Of a stretch of 64,000 nucleotides of DNA, positions 23,851 to 34,416 are shown piece after piece. A program made the position numbers and the translations under genes. Each line of letters starts with the position of its first letter. The stretch's first letter is position 1. This stretch comes from Paramecium tetraurelia. Its lineage: Eukaryota; Ciliophora; Oligohymenophorea; Peniculida; Parameciidae. The notes under the pieces are model-generated. The model was not told where the DNA came from, searched no databases, and saw nothing but the letters and a program-made list of their open reading frames with translations. Where the stretch lies: NCBI RefSeq assembly GCF_000165425.1, contig NW_001799619.1, positions 562,578 to 626,577 on the forward strand, read 5' to 3'.

Positions 23851-25184
23851 ATGCATGCAGATTCATTTCTAACCACCAAATATACTAGTTTTAACCGTTC
23901 TTTACACAAAACTAGATCTTATTCCTTTTAACACCATTCAGTGGATAATGCTCGTCCAAATCTAGCATAAAAGAAGGAAATTGAAAATAATAGACAATAA
24001 CATCATAGCGTCAATATCTTATAACAAATCCCTCAGAATATCTCAATCATAACTCTCTTTTCAAAGCCGATCGTTGAGTAACTATTGTTGAGATAATCTG
24101 ATTTATATATGAAATGTAAGTGATTATTAAGAATAACTATAGAATTTAAGATCTAATTAAGTTTAATCCTTGATTAAGGCAATTTGTAATAATTTCAGGC
24201 ACTCATCTGTATGACTGCAGATATTTTACTCAAAATTAAGGATTTTAATAATGCCTGTTATTACTATAATTAATATGTAAATTTATTATAATATTTGAGA
24301 GAATTTTAAATACCCTAACCAAAAATCACTCAGAGAAGGCAGTGTCATTTATAGGATTGGCAAATTGTGCAACTGAAGTCAAAATGAACAAAGAAGCATT
24401 ATTATTATTGAAAAAAGGACTTCAATACTCATGGTTATGTAAGGAACATGAAATTTAAATATACGAAAGAATGGCTATAAACTATTATTATTTAGGATAA
24501 ATTGAGGATTAATTGTATTTCCATGAAAGAGGCTTGCTTGGCGTATTTGAAGCAGAAGAATCACCAATTAAGAAATTCAGTTGTGAAGCTTTAAGAGATC
24601 AAATAAGGAAGAATGTAATTGAAATTAAAACTCTTTGTCCTTAATTATTGAATTATTTGAATCTTCCCATTTTGTCTGAAAATGAATTAAACAATAAAAG
24701 CCAAAATTGCATAAGAAGATCTCATACAAAAAAATAGATTATCTATACAGCTTAAGAATAATTAGAAGTTATTCTAAGAAATTGCGATGAATTTTAATTC
24801 CAGATTAATACTCCAAGATATTAAAGATTAATTTAATATGAATCTCAAAAAAAATAAACTGATGAATTTCGTCACCCTCTAATAACAAAAACATCATATT
24901 CAAAAGAAAAAAGAGTTTATGATATAACAGATTCAACAATTTATAAATTGCCATTTGAAATGTAAGTAAACAATAGAATTCAGCATCCTTATATATTTGA
25001 AGATATAAATTCTAAGATGTATAAGTAATTAAGAACAAGAAATCCAAATCAAAAGTTTGGTTTAAGAAACAAAGTTCTGCTGAATCATCAAAATAGAGAA
25101 GACTTCCATTATTAGAAGAATGGAGCTTGTCTATATAGATAGATTTAAGCTATTTTTAAGAGGTATGCTCATTTATTTACTTGA
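23851..25184 (+). CDS. Helical-repeat (TPR-like) hypothetical protein
   Basis: Start ATG 23851 (MHADSFLTTKYTSFNRS), 14 bp after the previous stop; TGA 25182-25184. Introns of 27 and 23 nt give 427 residues. Residues about 100-230 form antiparallel helices with TPR-like spacing: ADILLKIKDFNNACYYYNQY, KNHSEKAVSFIGLANCATEV, LQYSWLCKEHEIQIYERM, YYLGQIEDQLYFHERGLLG. The C-terminal part is basic and Asn/Gln-rich, ending QAIFKRYAHLFT. TPR arrays serve as protein-binding scaffolds. No named family fits. The acceptor of the second intron reads GAG, unusual here, so that junction is the weakest point. Confidence 0.65.
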
Positions 25185-25185
25185 A

Positions 25186-26605
25186 TCAATATACATTTCT
25201 ATTTTTCAGCATAATAGACAATTTTATATTTTCAGAAATATATTATTAATTGCTCTTCTTAAATATTATAAGATCATTCAAAGTTTATACTGAATCCTAG
25301 ATGCTCCATTAATGTCTTTTCAATTTCCTATCTATCCTTTCCCAAAAAGATTAGCTATAATAAAATCTAGTCGTTACTTTATCATTTGTCCTTGTGGGCA
25401 AGAAAGGCTTTAACATTTTGTAGAATCCCATTACAAAACCAGACATATTAATGATGAATACCTTATTTTGTCTCTCTGGAAAAAACTGTAACACCATATT
25501 AAGAAGGCTTTTAGTCATTTAGAGATCAAAGTTGGAGAACCCAAATCCATCTACATCCAGAATTGTAATATAGGAATCTACAAAACCTTTACATGATCGA
25601 CACACATCCTCAAGAAAAGCTATAAAGTACCATTTATATCTCTCGAGATCTCTAAATGTTGTAAACGATTAAATACATTTTATCTGGTTATAATTTAGAT
25701 TATTTAGTGTATACAACTTATCTCCCGCATTTGCTCTCCCCTACGATTTCTAGTATTCCTTTGAATTCTGGAAATTGCTTTGCTGATAACCGATTAATTC
25801 GATGTTGTCTTCTCCATTCCTAAATAAATCAAATATATATACAATCCAATTCATTATTGCAGCATATGAGGCATCAATATCAAATCTAAAATTACAAAAT
25901 GCTATAATTACACCCTCTTGCAATAAGCCATCTTATCAAAGTATTACTAGAGAGTTTGTATTCACATACTTTTTAAAATAATTTATAATAAATGTCTTAG
26001 TCTTCTTAATCCAATTAGGTAACTCTATTATAAAATATGAGTATATGATACCGATAATGTTCATTGATGTATTTTTCATCAGTTTCTTTGGGTGAATACT
26101 CACAAGTGTCATTGTAATTGCATACATATTTATTTGATTCATCTTCCTCTTCATCTAAACGGAACTCAGATAAAATTGATTATTTTTCAAATAACTCTGC
26201 ATTTTCCAAACTTGAATAATTGATAATGCATTCTCTTAAAAACTTAAAAAATGCATAATTTGGTTTTGATTTTAGATGTTAAATAATTGTTAAGATTGTT
26301 CTTGATTTTTCAATTTTAGAAAATACTAATTATTAAACCATAATCGCATCGTCGTACTTTCTATAAATTCCTTAACTTGATTCATTGATTTTGAAGAAGT
26401 GATATTAATACTTAAGAGAATAGATTTAATTTTTGAATTTGCATCTTTCGATAAAACTTCCATCAGATATTTATTGTTTGTCTATTCTAAAATATTAGAC
26501 TCTCTCGTCTAATATGGAATTGAGGGGTAATAGATTATTAAGAATAATGTCTCCTCTTTAATAGAAACTATTAGTTCCTGTATAAAATATCTTCACATTT
26601 GACAT
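25186..26605 (-). CDS. CRAL-TRIO (Sec14-like) lipid-binding protein
   Basis: Start ATG 26605 (MSNVKIFYTGTNSFYQRG), stop TGA 25188-25186, one 28-nt intron, 463 residues. The N-terminal 210 residues are unassigned. Then follows a CRAL-TRIO N-terminal helix (LSSNTLIRWLIARG joined by the intron to FDIDASYAAIMNWIV) and the lipid-binding lobe: SYITILDVDGFGFSNFDLQ, PERQNKVFIINMSGFVMG, FYKMLKPFLPTRTNDKV. These are the core strands and the gate helix region of Sec14-type proteins, which carry phosphoinositides, tocopherol or similar ligands between membranes. Ligand cannot be told. Its stop lies 1 bp from the stop of the convergent gene. Confidence 0.82.
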
Positions 26606-26728
26606 TTGTTTGGATTGAATCCAATGCATTTTCTGGCATTGTTTAAGTGTATGAAAGAATTCCTATTCTTGTTAATTCATAATTTAAATATATATATATA
26701 TAAATTTCGTTTGTTTAATTTGATTGAG
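26606..26728. other. Spacer downstream of U4 with (TA)n run
   Basis: Short spacer between the CRAL-TRIO start and the U4 3' end. It contains an AT dinucleotide run at about 26688-26702 and could hold the CRAL-TRIO promoter and the snRNA 3' processing signal; neither is recognisable. Confidence 0.5.
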
Positions 26729-26867
26729 GGTGAGTCTTTCGACTCTTCAGAAATTGGTGGACGACTTCACAAGGAAGTCATACACTCACATTGGAGTAGT
26801 TTTCAATTAGCAATCTCGCGTATCCGTTGGTACGTCACTTACAGCGATATTGCCCCTGAATAAGGAT
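26729..26867 (-). ncRNA. U4: U4 spliceosomal snRNA
   Basis: On the minus strand the 5' end ATCCTTATTCA is followed by GGGGCAATATCG, aligning with GUGGCAGUAUCG of known U4. A textbook kink-turn comes next: GTA-AGTGA-CGT-ACCA-ACG-GA-TAC (the 15.5K/Snu13 site). Then GCGAGATTGCTAATTGAAAA matches the stem I region and single-stranded segment of U4 (GCUAAUUGAAAAC). The central hairpin GACTTC/GAAGTC (26763-26779), an Sm-like site AATTTCTG, and a 3' hairpin GAGTC-GAAA-GACTC (26732-26745) complete the molecule. Size, about 139 nt, agrees. U4 holds U6 in its inactive form before spliceosome activation; the many micro-introns here depend on it. The exact 3' end is an estimate. Confidence 0.92.
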
Positions 26868-26995
26868 AAGTTGTCTAACAATTCTGGTTTAATTTAAATA
26901 CTCAAGACAAATTTTGAATTTTATGGGTTTCTGGAGTCCAATTCATTTAAAGTTTCTTTAGTAAATATACATAATAAAACTAAAATTGATATTGG

Positions 26996-27631
26996 TCATT
27001 TTTAATTAATCAGGTATTTGGCTCCCTTCTTGGCAAGAAACTGTTTAATGTTTCTCATTTTTTTTTATTACTCTTAAGATCCCTTGTAATATCCCCATAG
27101 ATTAATCCAGTTCAGACAAGCTCCAATACCTGCTAAGAATATCTATTGCATTAATAAAACGATACATCTATAAGTCCGAATTAAAATATGTTTGCAAAAA
27201 CGAAGAAAGCCCATAAACAAGAAGACCCAAATTGGCAATACCAGAAAACTGTTGAATCTATTGCATTCACTTCTCCTTTGTTATAAAATTCATATTTATA
27301 AATCTCTTAACCATGAAATGATAAATCTGTGTACCATCTTACTCCAATTAAATATCTTCCGGTAACATTTTTTACCAAATAAAAATCAACCCCATGACAA
27401 ATCAATAAAATTATCATCTCATAAAACATATTTTAAATGAAATATCCCAAAAGTAAGTACCTATAATTAAATCAAATATGATTACGAAAAAAAGGCGCAT
27501 GCTTTTAGCAGAATATGTAGTAACCACATTATAGGATGACTATCATCTTCTTTTAATAGGTCAAGATGAGATATGTATGTATCCTATTGTTGTACATCAT
27601 GCATTTCTATCTCCTATTGTTACTTACTCAT
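26996..27631 (-). CDS. TVP23: TVP23/DUF846 Golgi membrane protein
   Basis: Start ATG 27631 (MSKQQQEIEMHDVQQQD), stop TGA 26998-26996. Introns of 25 and 23 nt leave 195 residues, the TVP23 size. Four hydrophobic segments: PIMWLLHILLKACAFFSYLL, MIILLICHGVDFYLVKNV, FWYCQFGSSCLWAFFVFAN and DIFLAGIGACLNWINLWG. Diagnostic blocks are DFYLVKNVTGRYLIGVRWY, WxFE-type GQEIYKYEF and the Asn-Leu-x-Gly-Tyr end (NLWGYYKGS). Family members sit in late Golgi/TGN membranes and act in vesicle traffic with Yip proteins. N-terminal cytosolic tail is short and polar. Confidence 0.9.
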
Positions 27632-27835
27632 TGTTAATATATATATATGATTATTAATCAAATTAATGATTAAGTTAATCTATCGATTTGCAACTAATGA
27701 CAGTTGAAAGACAAAAATAATAAAACCTCACTAAAATATATCCTTAAAAGAGTTTTCTAATACAACATTTTATTTCAAATTTTGAGATTTTTCATTTATA
27801 AATAAAAGAAATCAAAACCAAAATCATTTCCATTT

Positions 27836-29440
27836 TCATTAATTTTCTTACATTTTTTTCATCAGAGTATCAAAAAATTCTTAATGAGATATTTAACCAT
27901 CTCCATTTTAATCAAAATCTTTGATTAAATCCTTCCAAACAGTACTCTTTTCTGCTGCTCCTGCCATCACTTTTTTTAATTCTGCTATCGTTATTTATCC
28001 ATTTCCATCCTATTCATAGAGTTAATAATTTACTTAATCAAATAATTTAAACACTTTCTCGATCTTGTCCTTTTCTACTAATTGATTATATTAAGAGGCT
28101 GCAACTAGAAATTCTGAATACTCCAAAGTATCAGAATGATTGAAATCTCCCTTTTTTAATATTTCCTATACAACATGTTCTGCTTTCAGTTCATCATTGT
28201 AAATCTTCATATATCCTTGCTTCAATTCTGAATGAGACAGTTTTCCATCTCCATTTCTGTCCATAGATTTGAACTATTAAATTAGTTTTTGTTTATCCTT
28301 ACTATTCATCATTGTGGAAGCTATTAGTTACAGAATGGCTTATTGTAATTTGCTACAACTCTATATTTAATATCATTACATACATGAAATTGCTTTAAGT
28401 TTTCTAAAACCTATTTATCAATTGCTGCATTGTTCTTATTATCTTAAATCCAAGGATCTAAAAGTGCTTATTCTACAGTATATCTATTTTTAGGATCAAA
28501 ACTCAGCATTTTTTTCACGAAGGCTTTTGCCTTGTTGGTTTTAATCTTTTCAATGACTAATTAAATAATAGACATATGAGATACGGGCATAATCGATTTC
28601 ATTACGAGTAATCATTTCGCATATCCTTTGTGGATCAGTTTCATTTCTGTAGGGAAATGATCCAGTCAGAAGCTACAAAGTCATGATTCCACAGGACCAT
28701 ACATCACTCTTTTCATTTGAATTGTCTGTTATTGCCTCTGGTGCTATATATAATGGCTAAGGTTTAGAGATTTTAATTACTGTGCCAGCGATATCAACAT
28801 CATTTTGATCAACTGGCTTGGCTGCTCCGAAATCAATTAATTTAATCTAAGCTTCCTGTTCATCAGATTCCAGTAATATATTTTATGGCTTCACATCTCT
28901 AAAGTTCAATTATACATTTAAAATTACTTATGAACTATCCCACAAGTGTGACAATGATTTAATGCTTCCAATACCTATTTGATATAATTGGCAATTTGCT
29001 GCTCTTTCAACTCCTTCTTCTTATTCAATAATTCAAGTAATTCTCCGCCACTTAAATATTCATAAACTATATAAAAATGTGAGCTATCCTGAAACAGTTC
29101 ATATATTTTCACAATATTGGGATGGTCAAAATACATCATGATTTAGCATTCATTGGCTATAAGTTTTTCATTTATTTTCTGAGATTTTATAATCTTTTTC
29201 ATTGCTCTCTTCTGTTCACTCATCAAATGAACAACTAAATTAACTTCTCCTTAAGCCCCTAGTCTCATTATAAATTAATACCTTTTCCTAGAGGTTTCTC
29301 TATTCTGTAATGTTTTAAAAGATCTCCACCCTTTAAATTAATGAATAAGGAAGGCCCTACAAAAAATGGATTATCGGCCATGTCTTTTCTCTGTATATTG
29401 CTTAAATACCTTTATCTTGCTTACTAGCGGCGCAACCCAT
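27836..29440 (-). CDS. Calcium-dependent protein kinase (CDPK) with N-myristoylation signal
   Basis: Start ATG 29440 (MGCAASKQDKD), stop TGA 27838-27836, about 490 residues with at least four micro-introns. Gly-2, Cys-3 and Ser-6 with following Lys form a classic myristoylation/palmitoylation start. Kinase motifs: LGKGAQGEVNLV, AMKKIIK (ATP Lys), HRDVKPQN, LIDFGAAKP, GTPLYIAPE and SDVWSCGI. After the kinase come four EF-hands, seen as DRNGDGKLSHSE, a degenerate second, DGNGQITIAEL and DQNGDGQISHQEF. CDPKs couple Ca2+ rises to phosphorylation; in ciliates they act in motility and exocytosis control. All catalytic residues are present, so it should be active, unlike its upstream neighbour. Confidence 0.9.
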
Positions 29441-29471
29441 TAAACTTTATAATTGATTTAATTAATATTCA

Positions 29472-31170
29472 TCATTATAATTTATTTATCATTTAGTTTA
29501 ATAATTATTTATAACTCTTTTTTTGATCTTATTTCTCAAACTATTCTAAATGATCTATTATTTCTTTTTACAATACTAAATTCAACATAGTATTCTTTCC
29601 TAAAATTTATTAGATTTGCTTGATCCCATTTTACTGGATTTTATTAGACTAATATTCTTTATCAGCTTTTAACATATTTAATAATTGATTAAATTCCTAT
29701 TAAATTTCTTCTGACTTAATAAAAACTCTCTAGTTCTTAACATAGTCCTTCGCCTTTTCATTAATTCCTTTCTAAACTTCTAAAATAAACTCATCAAACT
29801 GATAAATATCTTTTGTTAGATTCGTAATCATCTAAGAATTGTCACTTAAGATTAATCCATCTTCATATTTCTTCCTTTTTGGTTACAAATAATTAACAAC
29901 TTATGATTTTTTGACTTCCTAATTAGGAAAACAAGACTTAAGATTTTCTAATTTCTATTACCTTATTTACTATTCCCATTATTAAAGACACTCTAACCTT
30001 ATAAGAGCATATAATACCTTCATAAACAAAGGTGGTTTTGGATTCACTAAAGTATAAAATACTGAGAATCAATGCCTCATTTTTTAAGACTTACTTTATA
30101 TAATTTATATCTTTTCGCTAAATCTTTTTAGATCTATTTAAGTCAAATTTTGAAAAAGATTATAATAGCATATCATGTCTTATATTCAGATAAGTATGGG
30201 TTTCAATGAATTCCTTTAAATATTAATCAAGTTAAATGCATTATAATAAATATTTGTCAAATTAAACGATTTCTCTGCTTATAACTTATCTTGGAGTTAC
30301 ATTGGTTGAATTTCCAATAATCCATTAATTGTGTAATATCTAATTGTAATTCAATCTCTATTCAGGTTATTCATTCAACATTTCAATCAATAATTTTCTT
30401 TAAAGAAATGGAATTGTGGGATCTTCAGGGTCAAATAATATTTATTTTTGCAAGTCCTTCACTGTATAAGGATATAGATATTTATATTTATTAGGTAAGG
30501 AGCCTTTCAATAAAATGTAAAGTAGAATTCCGCATTTCCATACGTTTAATTTCTCGATATCCGATTATTCAGTTTCAGGAGGGTTAAAGATTGATATGGT
30601 AAATGATTCCTTTTTTTATTTGATATAAATTCCATTCAATAAAACATTCCCTTCAGGTGTCACTAGAATTTGATTAGGAGATTGCAAACTAAATCTAAAC
30701 ATCTAATTACTAATATGTAATTTTTAAATCATTTAACATCTTTAAAGTTTAGATCAATTATTTGAATAATTATTTAGCCGATAATTCATCAAAGGACTCT
30801 TTCTTAAGGCAATACTCAAAAATGGACAAACCCTATGGTTTTCTGAAATATTGAATATTAGTACGATTGAAATATTATTGAATAGGAATCAGTTTAATAT
30901 ACTTTTTCTATTTTATGTATATTTTAAATGGTTATGTTCATAATAAATTTTAATTGGTCATCATTGATTTTTTGTACTACTGTCATTATCTTTTCTTTTT
31001 AATCACAACCATCCTTCACTAAGTAGGATTGTGTGTTCTTATCTTTAATATTTGATTAGTTATCTACCAAAATGATGGGTTTTAATCATGGTAATTTAGG
31101 TTTCTAAATCAGTAGGTCCAATTTGTTTAATATTGGAACTTTGAATTAATTTTTTTTGACAAATGCCCAT
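29472..31170 (-). CDS. CDPK-like pseudokinase with N-myristoylation-type start
   Basis: Start ATG 31170 (MGICQKKLIQSSNIKQ), stop TGA 29474-29472, 31 bp before the CDPK start. Micro-introns of 25, 22 and 22 nt were placed in the N-lobe. The kinase fold is recognisable in the C-lobe: VWKCGILLYILLKGSLP, FDPEDPTIPFLQRKLLIEML and EQRLNYNQILHNQWI. The glycine loop is absent, HRD is replaced (LKITYYLQSPNQILV) and DFG is missing (EGNVLLNGIYI), so it should not catalyse. An EF-hand-like FDLNRSKKIQRKDI follows, then about 200 residues of Lys/Gln-rich helix. The C-terminal intron pattern is uncertain. It probably arose from a CDPK and may act as a membrane-bound Ca2+ scaffold (inference). Confidence 0.75.
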
Positions 31171-31389
31171 TTATTATAATTATTAATTTTAACATATTCT
31201 AATAATTTATACCTATGCTCAAAGTTCCTAGTTTATTTTAATACACCAATTAAACTACTAATTTTTCAGCATAATATATTTTTCTCAATTTCTATAAAAT
31301 GTATCGAATATTAAATTTAATAACTTTTGAGCTTTAAGAAGGTTCTGGAAAGTGAAGAAAAAATATTATTTTTTTTTAAATTATTATTC

Positions 31390-33089
31390 ATGGAAGTTGA
31401 ACGCAACACAGGAAATGATAAACTTAGATAATAAGCCGAAGAACACAAAAATAAAGGAAATGATTATTTTAAAAGAGGATTATACTCAAATGCTGCTGAA
31501 GAATACGAAAAAGCCATAGGTATTCAAATCCATTCATATTTAGAACTATGCACAAATGAAGCCAATTATTACGGCAATAGAGCTGCCTGCTTTCTTCAAA
31601 TGAAAAAGTAATTCATTATTATCATCATTAGGTATAGCAAATGTTTGAAGGACTGCGAATAAGCACTTAGCTTGGATCCCAATAACATCAAATTTCTAAG
31701 AAGAAAAGCCTTGAGTTTGTAATATTTGGGACTCTTGACTGAAGCCAAACCTATTTTTGAGCAAATTGCCAATTTAGATAATAGCGAGTAATCCCTCAAA
31801 GAACATAAACTAATAAAAGAATTGATCACTTACTTGTAATAAGCAAGACAGAAGTTGGATGACAACCAATATAAGGAAGCCTTAACCTTTATTGAGAGAG
31901 TTGCCAAGGAAGTACCAGATGCTGTAGATATTCAAATCCTAAATTGCGAATGTCTGGCCAGAACATCCAATATCAATTAAGCCTAAGAATAATTGAGACT
32001 TATTTAAGATAAGCATGGGCCGAGAGTTGAAACTTACTATTTAAAGGGTTTGATAGAATTATACGGAGGAAGTCCAGACAAGGCTAAATCCATTCTCTAA
32101 GAAGGCTTAAGACAGGATTAGAAAAACAAAAAGTGCTTGGCTGCTTTTCAAATGGCAAAAGATTAGGATAGCTATAAATCAAAAGGAAATGATTGTTTAA
32201 ATTCAAATAGATTTGATGATGCTATTGATTTTTATACCAAAGCCTTAGCAGTTGATTCCAACAATTTTAAATTCAATTCCATAATTTATGCAAACAGAGG
32301 ATTGGCTTATTAGAAAAAGAAGGATCATTAGAAAGCAGTTAATGATTTTGATAAATCAATTGAATTGAATGACAGATATTTCAAACCTTACTTGAGAAGA
32401 GGAGATTCAAGATAAGAATTAGGAGATCTGGATGGTGCATAAGGTGACTATCAGAAAGTGATGGAATTGGATCAAGGATCAATATAATAGATGAGATAGA
32501 AGATTAATGATCTAACAAGAAAACAGAAATAATTATCAAAAAAGGATTATTACAAGATCTTAGATGTCGAGAAGAATGCTACAGATGCAGACATTAAGAA
32601 GGCTTATAGAAAATTGGCTTTGTAATGGCATCCAGATAAAAACAAAGAGAATGAAGAATAGAAGGTATTTTATTTATAATATCCTAATAGAAATTAGCTG
32701 ATAAAAAATTCAGAGAAATTGCTGAAGCCTACAGTGTGTTGAGCGATAAAAATAAAAGATAACAATTCGATATGGGAGTAGATCCAAATGATCCAATGGG
32801 AGGAGCAGGAGGATTTGAAACAAACATTGATCCATCCTAAATATTTAAAATGTTCTTTGGTGGAGAAGGAGGAGGTGATTTTGGTATTGGAAATATGGGA
32901 GGAGGAGACTTCCCAGGAGGATTCAAAACTATGTTTACAACTAACTTAGGAGGGATGGGTTAGAATATGAGAGGAGGATAAGGATTCCCATTTTAATTTG
33001 GAGATTTCTCTTAATAAGGAGGGGCAGGATTCCCTGGATTTTAATTCCCAGGAATGCAATTCACATAACAACAATAAAGAAGAAAATGA
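31390..33089 (+). CDS. DNAJC7/TPR2-like J-domain co-chaperone
   Basis: Start ATG 31390 ([20 protein letters not shown]), stop TGA 33087-33089. Introns of 24, 24 and 26 nt leave 541 residues. TPR motifs fill residues 15-370 ([20 protein letters not shown] at the start; [40 protein letters not shown] later). The J domain follows: [33 protein letters not shown] with the essential HPD, and [18 protein letters not shown] Gly/Phe/Met-rich tail ends QQQQRRK. DNAJC7 recycles clients between Hsp90 and Hsp70 in the cytosol; TPRs bind chaperone C-termini and HPD stimulates Hsp70 ATPase. The Gly-rich tail is longer than in animal DNAJC7. Confidence 0.9.
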
Positions 33090-33277
33090 TCTATTTTGAT
33101 TCTCTATATTAATATAAATTAATGTTTTATGCTTATTCAGATAATTTATTTGTATAATATTTGAAGTGTTTAATTAGATAAATAAACTTACCTGCTGCAA
33201 AAAAACGCAGATAAAATAAAAAAGATTAAATCATGAAATTTTCAATATAATTAAAAAAAAGTATTATCTATTATTCT

Positions 33278-33726
33278 ATGAATTTCTACCCAATTGACTT
33301 TGAAGAACAAGCCTCTTAATGTACTAAATATATATATTTCTAGAGTTAATTAACGAACCCTAAATTGAGTAAACGAATGAGTCATTATACTATGAGTATG
33401 ACCAAAGTGCTTATTAGGAGCCAGAATAACTTAATACTTTTGATGGGTATCTATAAGAAGAGCCTGTCCTTTTGTTTAATTATGTTGAAGAAGCACCAAA
33501 AAGGAAAACTAAACATGTTAACAGAAAATCTAAAAAAATTAGAAAAGCTGATTCAGAAACAGATGTTCCTTCAGGAAAAAGAATTAAATCTCGTATTACT
33601 AATAATGATGTCTTGAAATTACAGTAATGTTAGAGATTAAAAACAATAATCTCTCAAATGGAGGCTCTCTTACAATAAACAAGAACATCAATTCTCAGTC
33701 AATATATGAAAAATCACACTAAGTGA
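33278..33726 (+). CDS. Small basic hypothetical protein
   Basis: Start ATG 33278 (MNFYPIDFEEQASQQ), stop TGA 33724-33726; one 23-nt intron leaves 141 residues. The N-terminal 60 residues are acidic (YYEYDQSAYQEPEQ, DGYLQEEPVLLFNYVEE). The middle is strongly basic (APKRKTKHVNRKSKKIRK, GKRIKSR) and looks like a nuclear localisation signal. The end is a short amphipathic helix (VLKLQQCQRLKTIISQME). No known domain. The arrangement suggests a small nuclear factor, possibly DNA-binding with a C-terminal leucine/isoleucine helix, but that is inference. A longer apparent frame from 33365 in another phase is a shadow. Confidence 0.7.
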
Positions 33727-34416
33727 CCTCCTTAATGATTAAATATATCGAGTTATATATATATATATATTTGTAGTAACATATATTATAATAGTTTCTT
33801 TTCAAAATTTAAATAGAAGCAAATTTTGATTTAGAACATATGGTTGCCAAAACCAACATACTCAAGCTTCTAATATTATCGACAAACTCCGACTAACATC
33901 ATTCATGAATAAAAGAGAGAGTTAATTGAGCAACTAATTTTTTTTTTAAAAAGATATACCATAATAACTTAAAGACATATATTGTTATTTCTTAATATAG
34001 GTATAAATTTCTTCAATGTTTTATAAACAACAATAATTAAATTCAACCTTTTTGAATTGATTTTAATACAATTACACCATCAAATTTCCATAGATTCAGT
34101 ATTGCCAAGTTCAAAAATCTGATTATCATAGATCTAAGTAAATGAATAAAGTCATTTAATTAAAAGTAATGAATGATTATATATTTCATTTGATATATGT
34201 GGTTATTATAATCTATATTCGTATTCCTGTAATAACTTTAGAATTTGGGTATCGTTACGTTGATTAATTATCTGGAACATCATTAACTACTCCAGAAATT
34301 AAAAAAATATTAATCAACTAAACAAAATATCTATATATTATTTATAATCTTTAGAGTTATCATCAAATATTGATTTTAAATTGAGATATATAAAAAAAAA
34401 TTATATATTTTTAGAA
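33727..34416. other. AT-rich intergenic region
   Basis: About 690 bp with a (TA)n run at about 33753-33770. A minus-strand stretch near 34060-34285 reads like protein (NDTQILKLLQEYEYRLQQPH, then DNQIFELGNTESMEI) with an in-frame TGA between; it may be a decayed small gene, too weak to annotate. Confidence 0.4.

Noticed and set aside
33365-33616. Plus frame beginning MSKRMSHYTMSM
   Set aside because: It is out of phase with the supported 141-residue gene, which splices cleanly to whole codons.
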